A DNA stretch of 64,000 nt from Sphingomonas sp. SUN019 (GTDB lineage: Bacteria; Pseudomonadota; Alphaproteobacteria; Sphingomonadales; Sphingomonadaceae): positions 2,757,501 to 2,821,500 of the forward strand of contig NZ_CP096971.1 of NCBI RefSeq assembly GCF_024758705.1, read 5' to 3'. This document shows, piece by piece, positions 15,807-24,906 of this stretch (its first letter is position 1; every line of letters starts with the position of its first letter). A program made the translations under genes and the position numbers. The notes under the pieces were generated by a model, which worked only from the letters and a program-made list of their open reading frames with translations, was not told the origin of the DNA and did no database searches.

Positions 15807-17108
15807 ATGCGCATTTCCATGATCGGTTCTGGCTACGTCGGTCTCGTGTCGGGGGCGTGCTTCGCCGATTTCGGCCACGACGTGACCTGCGTCGACAAAG
15901 ACGCGGGAAAGATCGACGCGCTGCTCGCCGGGCGGATGCCGATCTACGAACCCGGCCTCGACCAGCTCGTCGCGACCAATGTCGCGGCCGGTCGGCTGAG
16001 CTTCACGACCGATATCGCCGCTGGGGTGGCGGACGCCGATGCGGTGTTCATCGCGGTCGGCACGCCGTCACGGCGGGGCGATGGCCACGCCGATCTGTCG
16101 TACGTCTATGCCGCCGCCGAGGAAATCGCGCAGGCGGCCACCGGTCCGCTGGTGGTGGTCAACAAATCCACCGTGCCGGTCGGTACGGGCGACCGGGTCG
16201 AAACCATTTTGCGCGACACGCGCGGCGACGTGGCGTTCGCGGTCGTGTCCAATCCCGAGTTCCTGCGCGAAGGCGCGGCGATCGGCGATTTCAAACGGCC
16301 CGACCGGATCGTGCTGGGCACCGACGACGCGCGTGCGATGGACGTGATGCGCGAGGTGTATCGCCCGCTCTACCTGAACGAAAGCCCGATCATGTTCACC
16401 GGGCGGCGCACCGCCGAACTGATCAAATATGCCGCGAATGCGTTCCTGGCGACCAAGATCACCTTCATCAACGAGATGGCCGATCTGTGCGAGGCGGTCG
16501 GCGCGGACGTACAGGACGTGGCGCGCGGGATCGGGCTGGACAACCGTATCGGCCGGAAGTTCCTGCACGCGGGGCCGGGCTATGGCGGTTCGTGTTTCCC
16601 GAAGGATACGCTGGCGCTGTTGAAGACAGCGGAGGATTATGATGCGCCGGTGCGCATCGTCGAGGCGGTGGTGAAGGCCAACGACAGCCGCAAGCGCGCG
16701 ATGGGCCGCAAGGTGATCGCCGCGATGGGCGGCGAAGCGCGCGGCAAGACGGTTGCGGTGCTGGGGCTGACCTTCAAACCCAATACCGACGACATGCGCG
16801 ACGCGCCCGCGATCTCGATCGTGCAGGCGCTGACCGATGCGGGCGTGACGGTGCGCGCGTTCGATCCCGAAGGGATGGAGGCGGCGCGCGGGCTGATGCC
16901 CGACATCACCTATTGCAGCGACGCTTATGATGCCGCGGCGGGCGCGGATGCGGTGGTGATCGTCACTGAATGGGACGCGTTCCGGGCGCTCGACCTCAGC
17001 CGTCTGGCGGCGGCGGTGGCGGTTCCGGTGCTGGTCGACCTGCGCAACGTCTATGATCGCGCGGAGGCGGAGAAGGCGGGCTTCGCCTATTCGTCGATCG
17101 GGCGGTGA
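15807..17108 (+). CDS. ugd: UDP-glucose 6-dehydrogenase
   Basis: Cytoplasmic NAD-dependent enzyme that oxidises UDP-glucose to UDP-glucuronate, a precursor for acidic polysaccharides. The 433 residues show the N-terminal Rossmann motif MIGSGYVGLVSG, the NPEFLREG segment, the catalytic Cys263 in GYGGSCFPKDT, and the C-terminal NAD/UDP domain (VAVLGLTFKPNTDDMRDAPA). A GGGGGCC site precedes the ATG. The stop overlaps the next gene (GTGA). It probably serves the exopolysaccharide locus at 47-64 kb although it is not adjacent to it. Confidence 0.95.
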   Translation: MRISMIGSGYVGLVSGACFADFGHDVTCVDKDAGKIDALLAGRMPIYEPGLDQLVATNVAAGRLSFTTDIAAGVADADAVFIAVGTPSRRGDGHADLSYVYAAAEEIAQAATGPLVVVNKSTVPVGTGDRVETILRDTRGDVAFAVVSNPEFLREGAAIGDFKRPDRIVLGTDDARAMDVMREVYRPLYLNESPIMFTGRRTAELIKYAANAFLATKITFINEMADLCEAVGADVQDVARGIGLDNRIGRKFLHAGPGYGGSCFPKDTLALLKTAEDYDAPVRIVEAVVKANDSRKRAMGRKVIAAMGGEARGKTVAVLGLTFKPNTDDMRDAPAISIVQALTDAGVTVRAFDPEGMEAARGLMPDITYCSDAYDAAAGADAVVIVTEWDAFRALDLSRLAAAVAVPVLVDLRNVYDRAEAEKAGFAYSSIGR

Positions 17109-17536
17109 GCGCACCGCCGATCGCGGGGTTGCTGGAGACGGCGCTGTATGTCGACGACATGGCGCGGTCGGCCGGGTTCTTTCGCGACGTGATCGGGCTG
17201 ACGGTGATGCTGGAGACCGGCCGACTGACGGCGTTCGACGCCGGGCATGGCGGGGTGCTGCTGGTGTTCGCGCGCGGCGAATCCACTGCCGACATGGTGT
17301 CGGATCGCGGGACGGTGGCTGGGCATGATGGGCGTGGGCCGCTGCACATGGCGTTCGCGATCGCCGAGCAGGACTATGATGCGTGGCGCGCGCATCTGAC
17401 CGCCGCGGACGTGCCGCTGCGGGGCGAGATGCGCTGGCCGGCGGGCGGTCGGAGCCTGTACTTCGAGGATCCCGACGGCCATGTGCTGGAGGTGGCGACG
17501 CCGGGCCTGTGGGCGAACGACGGCGATCGGCCCTGA
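17105..17536 (+). CDS. VOC-superfamily (glyoxalase/dioxygenase fold) protein
   Basis: A 143-residue vicinal-oxygen-chelate protein made of two beta-alpha-beta-beta-beta modules. The N-terminal LETALYVDDMARSAGFFRDV, HMAFAI in the middle and YFEDPDGHVLEVATPGLW at the end are typical, with a metal-binding Glu in the last motif and His in HMAF. Function within the superfamily (glyoxalase, dioxygenase, antibiotic-binding) cannot be set from this. The GTG start overlaps the ugd stop by four bases (GTGA), so it is translationally coupled to ugd. No membrane or signal sequence. Confidence 0.82.
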   Translation: MSAPPIAGLLETALYVDDMARSAGFFRDVIGLTVMLETGRLTAFDAGHGGVLLVFARGESTADMVSDRGTVAGHDGRGPLHMAFAIAEQDYDAWRAHLTAADVPLRGEMRWPAGGRSLYFEDPDGHVLEVATPGLWANDGDRP

Positions 17537-17575
17537 CGCTTGCCGCCTGGCAGTAGCCGTCGCATAGCCGAGCGC

Positions 17576-18172
17576 ATGATCGCGCATCTCAAAGGCCGCC
17601 TGGATTCGACCGACATCGACCATGCGGTGATCGATGTCGGCGGGGTCGGTTATCTGGTCGGCGCGTCGTCGCGGACGCTGGCGAGCATCGGCCCGGTGGG
17701 CGAGGCGACGACCTTGTTCACCGAGATGCTGGTGGGCGAGGACTTCATCCGGCTGGTGGGTTTCGCGCGCGCGGAAGAACGCGACTGGTTCCGGTTGCTG
17801 ACCAGCGTGCAGGGGGTCGGCGCGCGGGTGGCGCTGGCGATCCTGTCGGCGTTCGAGCCGGTCGACCTGAGCCGCGCGATCGCGAGCCAGGACAAGGCGA
17901 TGGTGGCGCGCGCGAACGGCGTGGGACCGAAACTGGCCGAGCGGATCGTGCGCGAATTGAAGGACAAGGTTGGCGGCATCGCCGCGACGCTCGGGCCGGC
18001 CGCGGTGAACGCGCCGGCCGGGGCGGGCGCAGACGCGGTGTCGGCGCTGCTCAATCTGGGCTTTCGTCCGGCCGAAGCGGCGGCGGCGGTGGCGGCCGCG
18101 GAGGCCGAGCTTGACGCTGACGCGACGCTGGATGCGCTGGTTCGGCTGGCATTGCGCAAGGCAGCGAAGTGA
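17576..18172 (+). CDS. ruvA: Holliday junction branch migration protein RuvA
   Basis: DNA-binding subunit of the RuvAB complex that moves Holliday junctions during recombinational repair. The 198-residue chain starts [11 protein letters not shown], has the OB-fold domain to about residue 65, two helix-hairpin-helix motifs ([17 protein letters not shown] and [18 protein letters not shown]), and the C-terminal RuvB-binding domain ([20 protein letters not shown]). The ATG at 17576 gives the standard N-terminus; a longer TTG-initiated frame from 17540 was rejected. ruvB follows, but an unrelated RcnB-like gene sits between them, and ruvC is not in the window. Confidence 0.95.
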   Translation: MIAHLKGRLDSTDIDHAVIDVGGVGYLVGASSRTLASIGPVGEATTLFTEMLVGEDFIRLVGFARAEERDWFRLLTSVQGVGARVALAILSAFEPVDLSRAIASQDKAMVARANGVGPKLAERIVRELKDKVGGIAATLGPAAVNAPAGAGADAVSALLNLGFRPAEAAAAVAAAEAELDADATLDALVRLALRKAAK

Positions 18173-18273
18173 CCTCGGTCACCACGCATCATGTCGACCG
18201 CTGAAGCAGCGCGGATATGGGGCAAGCTGGAGCGTCTGAGGGGCGGCTTGCTCCGTCTGTTGAAGCGTTCTAG

Positions 18274-18295
18274 CCTGCCTCTGCACAGAGACAGG
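18274..18295 (+). promoter_or_regulatory. Hairpin abutting the ribosome-binding site of the RcnB-like gene
   Basis: CCTG-C-CTCTG, loop CA, CAGAG-A-CAGG: arms pair fully apart from one C/A mismatch. The right arm runs into the AGGAG Shine-Dalgarno site (18293-18297), six bases before the ATG at 18304. It could modulate translation; no T-tract follows, so it is not a terminator. Confidence 0.4.
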
Positions 18296-18303
18296 AGACG
18301 GTG

Positions 18304-18849
18304 ATGAAGCGGCTTCTTCTGATGACGACGGGCGTACTGCTGGTAATTTCCGACATAGCGATCGCGCAACAGACGACGCGCCCCGCGCCGCCCGAGCGCC
18401 CGCAGGTTCAGCCGCCCAGACCGGGCGGGCCGCAAATTCGACCACCGAGACCCGGCGGCCCGCAGGTCCAGCCGCCGCGTCCCGGCCGACCTGAAGTCCA
18501 GCCGCCTCGTCCTGGTAGACCCGAGATTCAGCCGCCACGGCCTGGCCGTCCCGAGGTGCGTCCGCCGCGGCCGCCGCATCGGCCCGGCGCGGGACGTCCG
18601 CCCAATTTCCGCCCGATCAACTATCCCGGCTGGAATTATCCGCGTGGCTATCGTTATCGTCGCTGGGCGATCGGCGTCATCCTGCCGCGGCTGTTCCTGG
18701 CCGATCGTTATTACTTCAACGATTATGGACGGTTGGGCATTGGTCCGCCGCCGCGCGGCTATCGCTGGGTGCGCTATGGGCCCGACCTGCTGCTGGTCGG
18801 CACACGGACGGGACGGATCTACGACGTGATCCGCGACGCATTCTACTGA
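18304..18849 (+). CDS. Exported RcnB-like protein with proline-arginine repeats
   Basis: A 181-residue exported protein. Signal peptide to about residue 21 (ISDIAIA-Q), then six ten-residue repeats of the form PQVQPPRPGG/PEVQPPRPGR (18400-18573), then a C-terminal domain with RRWAIGVILPRLFLADRYYF and GPPPRGYRWVRYGPDLLL, typical of the RcnB family (periplasmic proteins linked to Ni/Co homeostasis in E. coli, but mostly of unknown role in sphingomonads). The ATG at 18304 was preferred over the GTG at 18301 because it lies at normal distance from AGGAG. It sits between ruvA and ruvB without an obvious functional link. Confidence 0.75.
   Translation: MKRLLLMTTGVLLVISDIAIAQQTTRPAPPERPQVQPPRPGGPQIRPPRPGGPQVQPPRPGRPEVQPPRPGRPEIQPPRPGRPEVRPPRPPHRPGAGRPPNFRPINYPGWNYPRGYRYRRWAIGVILPRLFLADRYYFNDYGRLGIGPPPRGYRWVRYGPDLLLVGTRTGRIYDVIRDAFY
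18400..18573 (+). repeat. In-frame 30-base tandem repeats in the RcnB-like gene
   Basis: Six copies of a 30-base unit coding PxVQPPRPGx, the last one truncated at eight codons. Units differ by a few bases, mainly in the Q/R, G/R and Q/E codons. Copy-number change would keep the reading frame. Confidence 0.85.
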
Positions 18850-18909
18850 ACGACGCGCGATAACCTCGCTCGACACGCGGACGGGCGAACGGGTAGGGAA
18901 CGGCGGACG

Positions 18910-19932
18910 ATGACCGACGCCGATCGCCTCCTTACCCCCGCCCGCCGGTCCGAAGACGTCGATGCCGCCCTGCGCCCGAAGAGCCTCGACGATTTCGTCG
19001 GGCAGCAGGCGGCGCGCGAGAATTTGCGGGTGTTCATCGCGGCGGCGAAGGCACGCGGCGATGCGCTGGACCATGTGTTGTTTTTCGGGCCGCCGGGGCT
19101 GGGCAAGACGACGCTGGCGCAGATCGTCGCGCGCGAGATGGGGGTGGGGTTTCGCGCCACGTCCGGGCCGGTGATCGCGAAGTCGGGCGATCTGGCGGCG
19201 TTGCTGACGAATCTCGAGGACGGCGACGTGCTGTTCATCGACGAAATTCACCGGTTGCAGCCCGCGGTCGAGGAAATTCTGTATCCGGCGATGGAGGATC
19301 GCGCGCTGGACCTGATGATCGGCGAAGGGCCGTCCGCGCGCAGCGTGCGGATCGATCTGCCGCGATTCACGCTGGTCGGGGCGACGACGCGGCAGGGATT
19401 GCTGACCACGCCGCTGCGCGACCGGTTCGGGATTCCGGTGCGGCTGCAATTCTATACCGTCGAGGAACTGACGCGGGTGGTGACGCGCGCGGCTGGATTG
19501 CTCGACCTGCATGTCGCGCCCGACGGTGCGGTGGAGATCGCGCGGCGCGCGCGCGGCACGCCCCGCATCGCCGGACGCCTGCTGCGGCGGGTGCGTGATT
19601 TCGCCAATGTGGCGGGGACGCTGACCGTCGATGCGGTGGCGGCGGACCGCGCGCTGAACCGGCTGGAGGTCGATGCGCTGGGCCTGGATGCGATGGACCG
19701 GCGGTATCTGACGATGATCGCGGACGTCTATCGCGGCGGGCCGGTGGGGGTGGAGACGCTGGCCGCGGGCCTGAGCGAGCCGCGCGATACGGTGGAGGAA
19801 GTGATCGAGCCCTATCTGATCCAGCTCGGCCTGATCGCACGGACGGCGCGCGGGCGGTGCCTGAATGCGGGCGGGTGGAAGCACCTTGGACTAAGTCCGC
19901 CGCCGGGCAGTCAAGACGGACTGTTCGACTAA
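18910..19932 (+). CDS. ruvB: Holliday junction branch migration helicase RuvB
   Basis: AAA+ motor of the RuvAB branch-migration complex, 340 residues. Walker [15 protein letters not shown] (about residues 57-70), Walker [11 protein letters not shown], sensor 1 [12 protein letters not shown], arginine finger in [11 protein letters not shown], and the C-terminal winged helix ([35 protein letters not shown]). Start ATG with GGGAACGG upstream. The N-terminal [12 protein letters not shown] is standard. It lies downstream of ruvA, separated by the RcnB-like gene. Confidence 0.97.
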   Translation: MTDADRLLTPARRSEDVDAALRPKSLDDFVGQQAARENLRVFIAAAKARGDALDHVLFFGPPGLGKTTLAQIVAREMGVGFRATSGPVIAKSGDLAALLTNLEDGDVLFIDEIHRLQPAVEEILYPAMEDRALDLMIGEGPSARSVRIDLPRFTLVGATTRQGLLTTPLRDRFGIPVRLQFYTVEELTRVVTRAAGLLDLHVAPDGAVEIARRARGTPRIAGRLLRRVRDFANVAGTLTVDAVAADRALNRLEVDALGLDAMDRRYLTMIADVYRGGPVGVETLAAGLSEPRDTVEEVIEPYLIQLGLIARTARGRCLNAGGWKHLGLSPPPGSQDGLFD

Positions 19933-19991
19933 CAGGATTACCCGAGCCGAAGGTCTTGGCATCTGCGCGGCCTCTAGTTCATCTTGCTGCG

Positions 19992-20426
19992 ATGCTGGAT
20001 TCGATCCTTTACATCAGCGAAAATCGTCTCAGGCGGCAGTCCGATGAAGATCAGTTGGCGCACATCCAGTACGTGTCGGTTTCGCGCAACAGTCTGTACG
20101 ACATTACCGGCGTCCTGATCGCGACCCCCGATCATTTCGCGCAGTTCATGGAAGGCGACGTGCGCGGGCTGGATGCGGTGATGAACAGCATCCGGGCCGA
20201 TCCGCGCCATACCCGCATCGTGATGGCGGACACCCCGCCATCGCGCGAACGGCTGTTTCCGAATTGGCGAATGGCGCGCTTCGGGCCTGGCGCGTTCGTC
20301 AATGATCACGTCCGGCCGCTGGTGGAACGGCGCAAGGGACGGTTGACGCCAAACGGCGCGCGCGAATTGATCACGCTGATGCGGCGAATGGTTTCGGATT
20401 TTCGCGTCCGGCCGCCGTGGTTGTGA
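19992..20426 (+). CDS. Stand-alone BLUF blue-light photoreceptor
   Basis: A 144-residue single-domain BLUF protein, which binds FAD and senses blue light. The photocycle residues are all present: Tyr7 (ILYISEN), Asn33 (RNSLYDITG), Gln51 (FAQFMEG), Trp92 and Met94 (FPNWRMARF). About 45 residues follow the domain, enough for the two C-terminal helices of short BLUF proteins such as PixD or BlrB, but no output domain. Short BLUF proteins act by binding a partner. The ATG at 19992 gives the canonical N-terminus; an upstream in-frame extension overlaps ruvB and lacks similarity. It lies between ruvB and ptsP, neither an obvious partner. Confidence 0.9.
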   Translation: MLDSILYISENRLRRQSDEDQLAHIQYVSVSRNSLYDITGVLIATPDHFAQFMEGDVRGLDAVMNSIRADPRHTRIVMADTPPSRERLFPNWRMARFGPGAFVNDHVRPLVERRKGRLTPNGARELITLMRRMVSDFRVRPPWL

Positions 20427-20497
20427 TCGGTCGGCTTTCCAGCGACGAAACAAATCCTGTCGTGGTACCGCGGGCGACGACCTGCTAGCCACGGTTC

Positions 20498-22771
20498 ATG
20501 CCGCTTTCCGCCGCCGCCTCCGCCCGCGAGATACTGGTCAATCTGCATGACGTGATGGCGGCGCGGTCGAATGCGCAGGCCAAGCTGAACAGCGTCGTCA
20601 ACATCATCGGCGAGGCGCTGGATAGCGAGGTCTGTTCGATCTATCTGTTGCGCGAAGGCGTGCTGGAACTGTTCGCGACCCGCGGGCTGGCGCAGGAAGC
20701 GGTGCACGTCACCAAGCTGGCGATGGGCGAGGGTCTGGTCGGCACGATCGCCGAAGGAGGCGAGGTGCTGAACCTCGACGAGGCGGCGAGCCATCCCGAT
20801 TTCGCGTACAAGCCCGAGACGGGCGAGGATCGCTATCACAGCTTTGCGGGCGTGCCGATCATCCGGCGCGAACGATCGGTCGGTGTGCTGGCGGTGCAGC
20901 ATACTGAGTCGCGCAAATATGCCGATGTCGAGATCGAAGCGCTGCAGACGGTCGCGATGGTGCTGTCCGAGCTGATCGCCAACGCGGGGCTGATCGACCA
21001 GGCGACGGGGCCGGGCGAGCGCGCGCAATCGACCGCCGCGATCCGGCTGCAGGGACAGAAGCTGGTCGACGGGATGGGTGCTGGCGCTGCGGTCTATCAT
21101 CAGCCGCGGATCACGATCGAACATACCGTGGCGGAGGATACCGATGCCGAGCGGCACCGTGTCTATGCCGCGTTCGACAAGATGCGCGAACAGATCGACC
21201 GCATCACGCGCGAGGCCGAATTCGGCGTGGGCGGCGAGCATGACGAGGTGCTCGCGACGTACAAGATGTTCGCGTACGATGAGGGCTGGTCTCGCCGCAT
21301 CAACGAGGCGATCGACAGCGGCCTGACTGCGGAGGCGGCGATCGAGCGCGTCCAACAGCGCACGCGCCAGCGGATGCGGCAGATCGACGATCCGTTGCTG
21401 GCCGACCGGATGCACGATCTGGAGGATCTGTCGAACCGGCTGCTGCGGATCGTATCGGGGCAGATGGGCACCGCGGCGCAGATGGGCCTGCGGCAGGATA
21501 CCATCCTGATCGCGCGCAATCTGGGGCCGGCCGAACTGCTGGAATATGACAAGCGCCGGTTGAAGGGCGTGATCCTGGAGGAAGGATCGCTGACCGCGCA
21601 CGTCACGATCGTCGCACGCGCGATGGGCGTGCCGGTGCTGGGCCGTGTGCGCGATGTGCGGCGGACGATCGCCGAGGGCGACATGTTGTTGCTCGACGTG
21701 ACCGAGGGCAACGTGTTCGTCCGTCCCTCTGCATCGATGGAGGAGGCGTTCGACGCGCGGCTGGCGCTGCGGCAGAAGCGAAAGGCGGCCTATGCCGCGC
21801 TGCGCGACGTCGCGCCCGAGACGAAGGACGGCCACCGGGTGACGGTGATGGTTAACGCCGGGCTCCGCGACGATGTCGCGGCGCTGGATTTGACCGGGGC
21901 GGATGGAATCGGGCTGTTCCGCACCGAGTTTCAGTTCCTGGTGTCGGCGACCTTGCCGCAGCGCGAACGTCAGCAGCGGCTGTACAAGGAAGTGCTCGAC
22001 GCGGCGGGCGAACGTCCGGTCATCTTCCGCACGGTCGACATCGGCGGCGACAAGGCCTTGCCGTATCTGACGCACGACAATGGCGACGAGGAAAACCCCG
22101 CGATGGGGTGGCGCGCGCTCAGGCTCGCGCTCGAACGAGACGGGCTGATGAAGGCGCAGGCGCGCGCGCTGCTGGAGGCGGCGGCGGGGCGGACGCTGTC
22201 GGTGATGTTCCCGATGGTCAGCGAGGCGTGGGAGTTCGACGAGGCGAAGGCGTTGTTCGAGGCGCAGCGCGACTGGATGAACAAGCGCGGGCGCAAATTG
22301 CCCGACAGGATTCGCTATGGCGCGATGCTGGAGGTGCCGAGCCTCGCGTATCAGCTCGACCTGCTGCTGCCGAACGTCGATTTCGTCTCGATCGGCACCA
22401 ACGACTTGACGCAATTCCTGTTCGCAGCGGACCGCGCCAACCCCAAGCTGGCCGAGCGCTATGACTGGCTGTCGACCTCCATCCTGCGTTTCCTGAAGCA
22501 GGTCGTCGGCCCGACGCGCGATGCGGGCGTCGCGCTGGCGGTATGCGGCGAGATGGGCGGACGGCCGCTGGAGGCGATGGCGCTGATCGGTCTGGGGATC
22601 GACCGGCTGTCGATCACGCCGGCGGCGGTGGGGCCGATCAAGGCGATGGTGCGCAGTCTGGACCGTGCCGCAATTTCCGATGAAATGGACCGGTTGCTGG
22701 CGACGCCGCCGCGCGACATGCGGGCGGCGCTTTCCGAATGGGCGGAGCGGCATAGTGTCGAACTTGCCTGA
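20498..22771 (+). CDS. ptsP: Enzyme I of the nitrogen PTS, EI-Ntr
   Basis: Phosphoenolpyruvate-protein phosphotransferase of the regulatory PTS-Ntr pathway, 757 residues, passing phosphate to NPr and EIIA-Ntr. Order of domains: N-terminal GAF (about 17-160; ILVNLHDVMAARSNAQAKLN), the EI N-terminal helical and swivelling domains with the phosphorylated His368 in GSLTAHVTIVARAMG, and the PEP-binding TIM barrel with GLFRTEFQFL, VIFRTVDIGGDK and the active Cys in ALAVCGEMGG. The GAF domain distinguishes it from sugar-PTS EI; in Ntr systems it senses nitrogen metabolites. No other PTS gene lies in the window. Confidence 0.95.
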   Translation: MPLSAAASAREILVNLHDVMAARSNAQAKLNSVVNIIGEALDSEVCSIYLLREGVLELFATRGLAQEAVHVTKLAMGEGLVGTIAEGGEVLNLDEAASHPDFAYKPETGEDRYHSFAGVPIIRRERSVGVLAVQHTESRKYADVEIEALQTVAMVLSELIANAGLIDQATGPGERAQSTAAIRLQGQKLVDGMGAGAAVYHQPRITIEHTVAEDTDAERHRVYAAFDKMREQIDRITREAEFGVGGEHDEVLATYKMFAYDEGWSRRINEAIDSGLTAEAAIERVQQRTRQRMRQIDDPLLADRMHDLEDLSNRLLRIVSGQMGTAAQMGLRQDTILIARNLGPAELLEYDKRRLKGVILEEGSLTAHVTIVARAMGVPVLGRVRDVRRTIAEGDMLLLDVTEGNVFVRPSASMEEAFDARLALRQKRKAAYAALRDVAPETKDGHRVTVMVNAGLRDDVAALDLTGADGIGLFRTEFQFLVSATLPQRERQQRLYKEVLDAAGERPVIFRTVDIGGDKALPYLTHDNGDEENPAMGWRALRLALERDGLMKAQARALLEAAAGRTLSVMFPMVSEAWEFDEAKALFEAQRDWMNKRGRKLPDRIRYGAMLEVPSLAYQLDLLLPNVDFVSIGTNDLTQFLFAADRANPKLAERYDWLSTSILRFLKQVVGPTRDAGVALAVCGEMGGRPLEAMALIGLGIDRLSITPAAVGPIKAMVRSLDRAAISDEMDRLLATPPRDMRAALSEWAERHSVELA

Positions 22772-22909
22772 CGAGACGGGCGCGGCGTCGAACGGGCGCG
22801 ATGATTCGATCAACGGCTGCGGCGCTCGATTGACAGCCCGGCTGCCCTCTGTGAGACGTGCGCCGCGGAGGCGGTCATCGTCAGGCCATCGCCCCGAGCG
22901 GAGATCCGA

Positions 22910-23899
22910 ATGACCGAAGCCGAGCGCGGCGACGATGCGACGCGCCTCACCAGAACCGTCGGTGAACGCCTGCGCGCGAAGCGTGAGGCGCTAGGCCTGT
23001 CGCTGGCCGAAGTGGCGGCGCGCACGCGCGTGCCGCTGCGTCATCTGGAGGCGATCGAGGCGGCGGATTTCGCTGGACTGCCGTCTGCTACCTATGCGGT
23101 CGGTTTCGTGCGCGCCTATGCGCGCGCGGTCGACGAGGACGAGATCGTGCTGGCGCGCGACGTTCGCGCCGAGGTGGCGCGGGTGCAGCGGCCAACCCCG
23201 CGTTATGAGCCGTATGAGATCGCCGATCCGTCGCGCGTGCCGTCGCGCGGGCTGATGATCGTGGCGGCCGGAATCGCGATCGCGGTGCTGGTGCTGGCGG
23301 GTCTGTGGTTGGCCACGGGCTTTGGCCGCGACGGGCAGAACGCGGGGACGGCGGTTGTTGCGATCCCGGTTCCGGCGGCCCCTGCGCCGGTCGCCAGCCC
23401 GACCCCCGCCGGCGGCGGGCAGGTTGCGCTGACCGCGACCGACGAATTGTGGATGGAAGTCTATGAATCGGACGGCAAGCGGCTGTTCACGGGGACGATG
23501 AGGGCAGGCCAGACGTTCGACGTACCGCCGGATGCGAAAGATCCGATGATCAATATCGGGCGTCCGGACAAATTGTCGGTGACGTTGAACGGATCGAAGG
23601 TCGCGCCGCTCGGCACCGGCGAGCGCGCGATCAAGGATGTGCGGATCGGGGCTGCGGCGCTGACCGCGCGTGCGTCGGGGACCAGCGCACCCGTGGCGGA
23701 ACCGTCGCCGATCGCGACCAGTGGGGCGACTCGCAGCCGCGACGTGCCCCCGGCCTTCGCGCAGCGCCCCCGCCCGCGCGCGACGCCCAGCCGCGCACCC
23801 GCGTCGCGGGCGACCGGGCGGCCCCGGCCGCGCGCTTCGCCGAGCCGCGAGGGACCGGAAAACCTGCTGCCGAGCGGGTTCGCGACGGATCGGCCGTAA
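22910..23899 (+). CDS. RodZ-like helix-turn-helix membrane protein
   Basis: A 329-residue membrane-anchored protein of RodZ architecture. N-terminal HTH of the HTH_25 type (LSLAEVAARTRVPLRHLEAI, about residues 24-45), one transmembrane helix (GLMIVAAGIAIAVLVLAGLW, about 114-133), then a periplasmic DUF4115 domain (ELWMEVYESDGKRLFTGTM). RodZ links MreB to the cell envelope and helps keep rod shape. The C-terminal about 80 residues are an Arg/Ala/Pro-rich disordered tail. It lies upstream of ybgF with 78 bases between, possibly one unit. A consensus-like TTGACA is present in the upstream gap but no clear -10. Confidence 0.85.
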   Translation: MTEAERGDDATRLTRTVGERLRAKREALGLSLAEVAARTRVPLRHLEAIEAADFAGLPSATYAVGFVRAYARAVDEDEIVLARDVRAEVARVQRPTPRYEPYEIADPSRVPSRGLMIVAAGIAIAVLVLAGLWLATGFGRDGQNAGTAVVAIPVPAAPAPVASPTPAGGGQVALTATDELWMEVYESDGKRLFTGTMRAGQTFDVPPDAKDPMINIGRPDKLSVTLNGSKVAPLGTGERAIKDVRIGAAALTARASGTSAPVAEPSPIATSGATRSRDVPPAFAQRPRPRATPSRAPASRATGRPRPRASPSREGPENLLPSGFATDRP

Positions 23900-23977
23900 T
23901 CGCCGCTCGTAAAGGCTGGCGACAGGGTTCGAACTGTAGCAATGGTGTGATGGTGAACGGTCACCGGGGGGTAACCC

Positions 23978-24883
23978 ATGCGTAAGTTGTTGATGATCGC
24001 GCTGTTGTCGGGCGGCGTGTGGAGCGCGCCGGCGCTCGCCCAGGCCAATCTGGATGGCCGTGTCGGCAAGCTGGAAAGTGAAATGCGCGCGGTGCAGCGC
24101 AAGGTCTTTCCGGGTGGTGCGGGCACGTTCATCGAACCGCAGATCAACCCGACGCAGGCCGCGCCGCGCGACGTCGGATCGCCCGCGTCCAGCGCGGTCG
24201 ACGATCTGACGCAGCGCGTGTCGTCGCTCGAAGGGCAGATGGCGACGATGACCGGGCAGATCGAACAGGCGCAATACCGCCTGCGCCAGTTGGAGGAATC
24301 CTTCGCCGCCTATCGCAAGACGACTGACGCGAAGCTGGCCACGGGCGTCACGACGCCGCCGCCGACGGCGGGCGGGTTCGGGAATGGCGCAGCGGTGACG
24401 CCGCCGGCGGTCCGCCCCGCGGCGCAGGCGCCGGTGGTGCAGGATCCGGCGCGCGGCGCGCAGGTCGCGACCGTCGCGCGGTCGACGACCGGCGATGCGC
24501 CGGAGGACGAATATCTCTATGGCTATCGCCTGTGGGCGGCGAAACTGTATCCCGAAGCCGCGACGCAGCTGAAGAAGGTCGTCGCCGATTTTCCCAAGCA
24601 CCGTCGCGCGAGCTATGCGCAGAATTTGCTCGGGCGGTCGTATCTGGATGACGGCAAGCCGAGCCTCGCGTCGATCGCTTTCTATGACAATTACAAGAAG
24701 ATGCCCGACGGCGAACGCGCGCCCGAAAGCCTGTTCTATCTCGGGCAGTCGCTGGTGAAGCTGAACAAGCCTGCGGACGCGTGCAAGGTCTATGGCGAAC
24801 TGACCGACGTTTATGCGGGCAAGATCGCGGCCTCGATGCAGGCCGATATCACCCGCGCGCGGACCGCGGCGAAGTGCAAGTGA
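23978..24883 (+). CDS. cpoB: Tol-Pal system protein YbgF / CpoB
   Basis: Periplasmic protein of 301 residues that coordinates peptidoglycan synthesis with Tol-Pal outer-membrane constriction at division. Signal peptide with cleavage after ALAQ (about 23), an N-terminal coiled coil (NLDGRVGKLESEMRAVQRKV and SSLEGQMATMTGQIEQAQYR), a Pro/Ala-rich linker, and C-terminal TPR repeats (EYLYGYRLWAAKLYPEAATQ, RASYAQNLLGRSYLDDGKPS, RAPESLFYLGQSLVKLNKPA). GGGGGGTAA precedes the ATG. The tol genes themselves are not here, but ybgF-tilS-ftsH is a common order in alphaproteobacteria. Confidence 0.92.
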   Translation: MRKLLMIALLSGGVWSAPALAQANLDGRVGKLESEMRAVQRKVFPGGAGTFIEPQINPTQAAPRDVGSPASSAVDDLTQRVSSLEGQMATMTGQIEQAQYRLRQLEESFAAYRKTTDAKLATGVTTPPPTAGGFGNGAAVTPPAVRPAAQAPVVQDPARGAQVATVARSTTGDAPEDEYLYGYRLWAAKLYPEAATQLKKVVADFPKHRRASYAQNLLGRSYLDDGKPSLASIAFYDNYKKMPDGERAPESLFYLGQSLVKLNKPADACKVYGELTDVYAGKIAASMQADITRARTAAKCK

Positions 24884-24906
24884 GCGCCGTCTGACGGAAG
24901 TGCGCG

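Noticed and set aside
18400-18573. CRISPR-like repeat array
   Set aside because: The 30-base units are directly adjacent without spacers and code in frame for a proline-rich repeat.
17650-22813. Very long open frames on the minus strand opposite ruvA-ruvB (744 codons) and ptsP (835 codons)
   Set aside because: They lie opposite clearly real genes, have Arg/His/Gln-rich low-complexity composition and no recognisable motif; such shadows are expected at this GC content.
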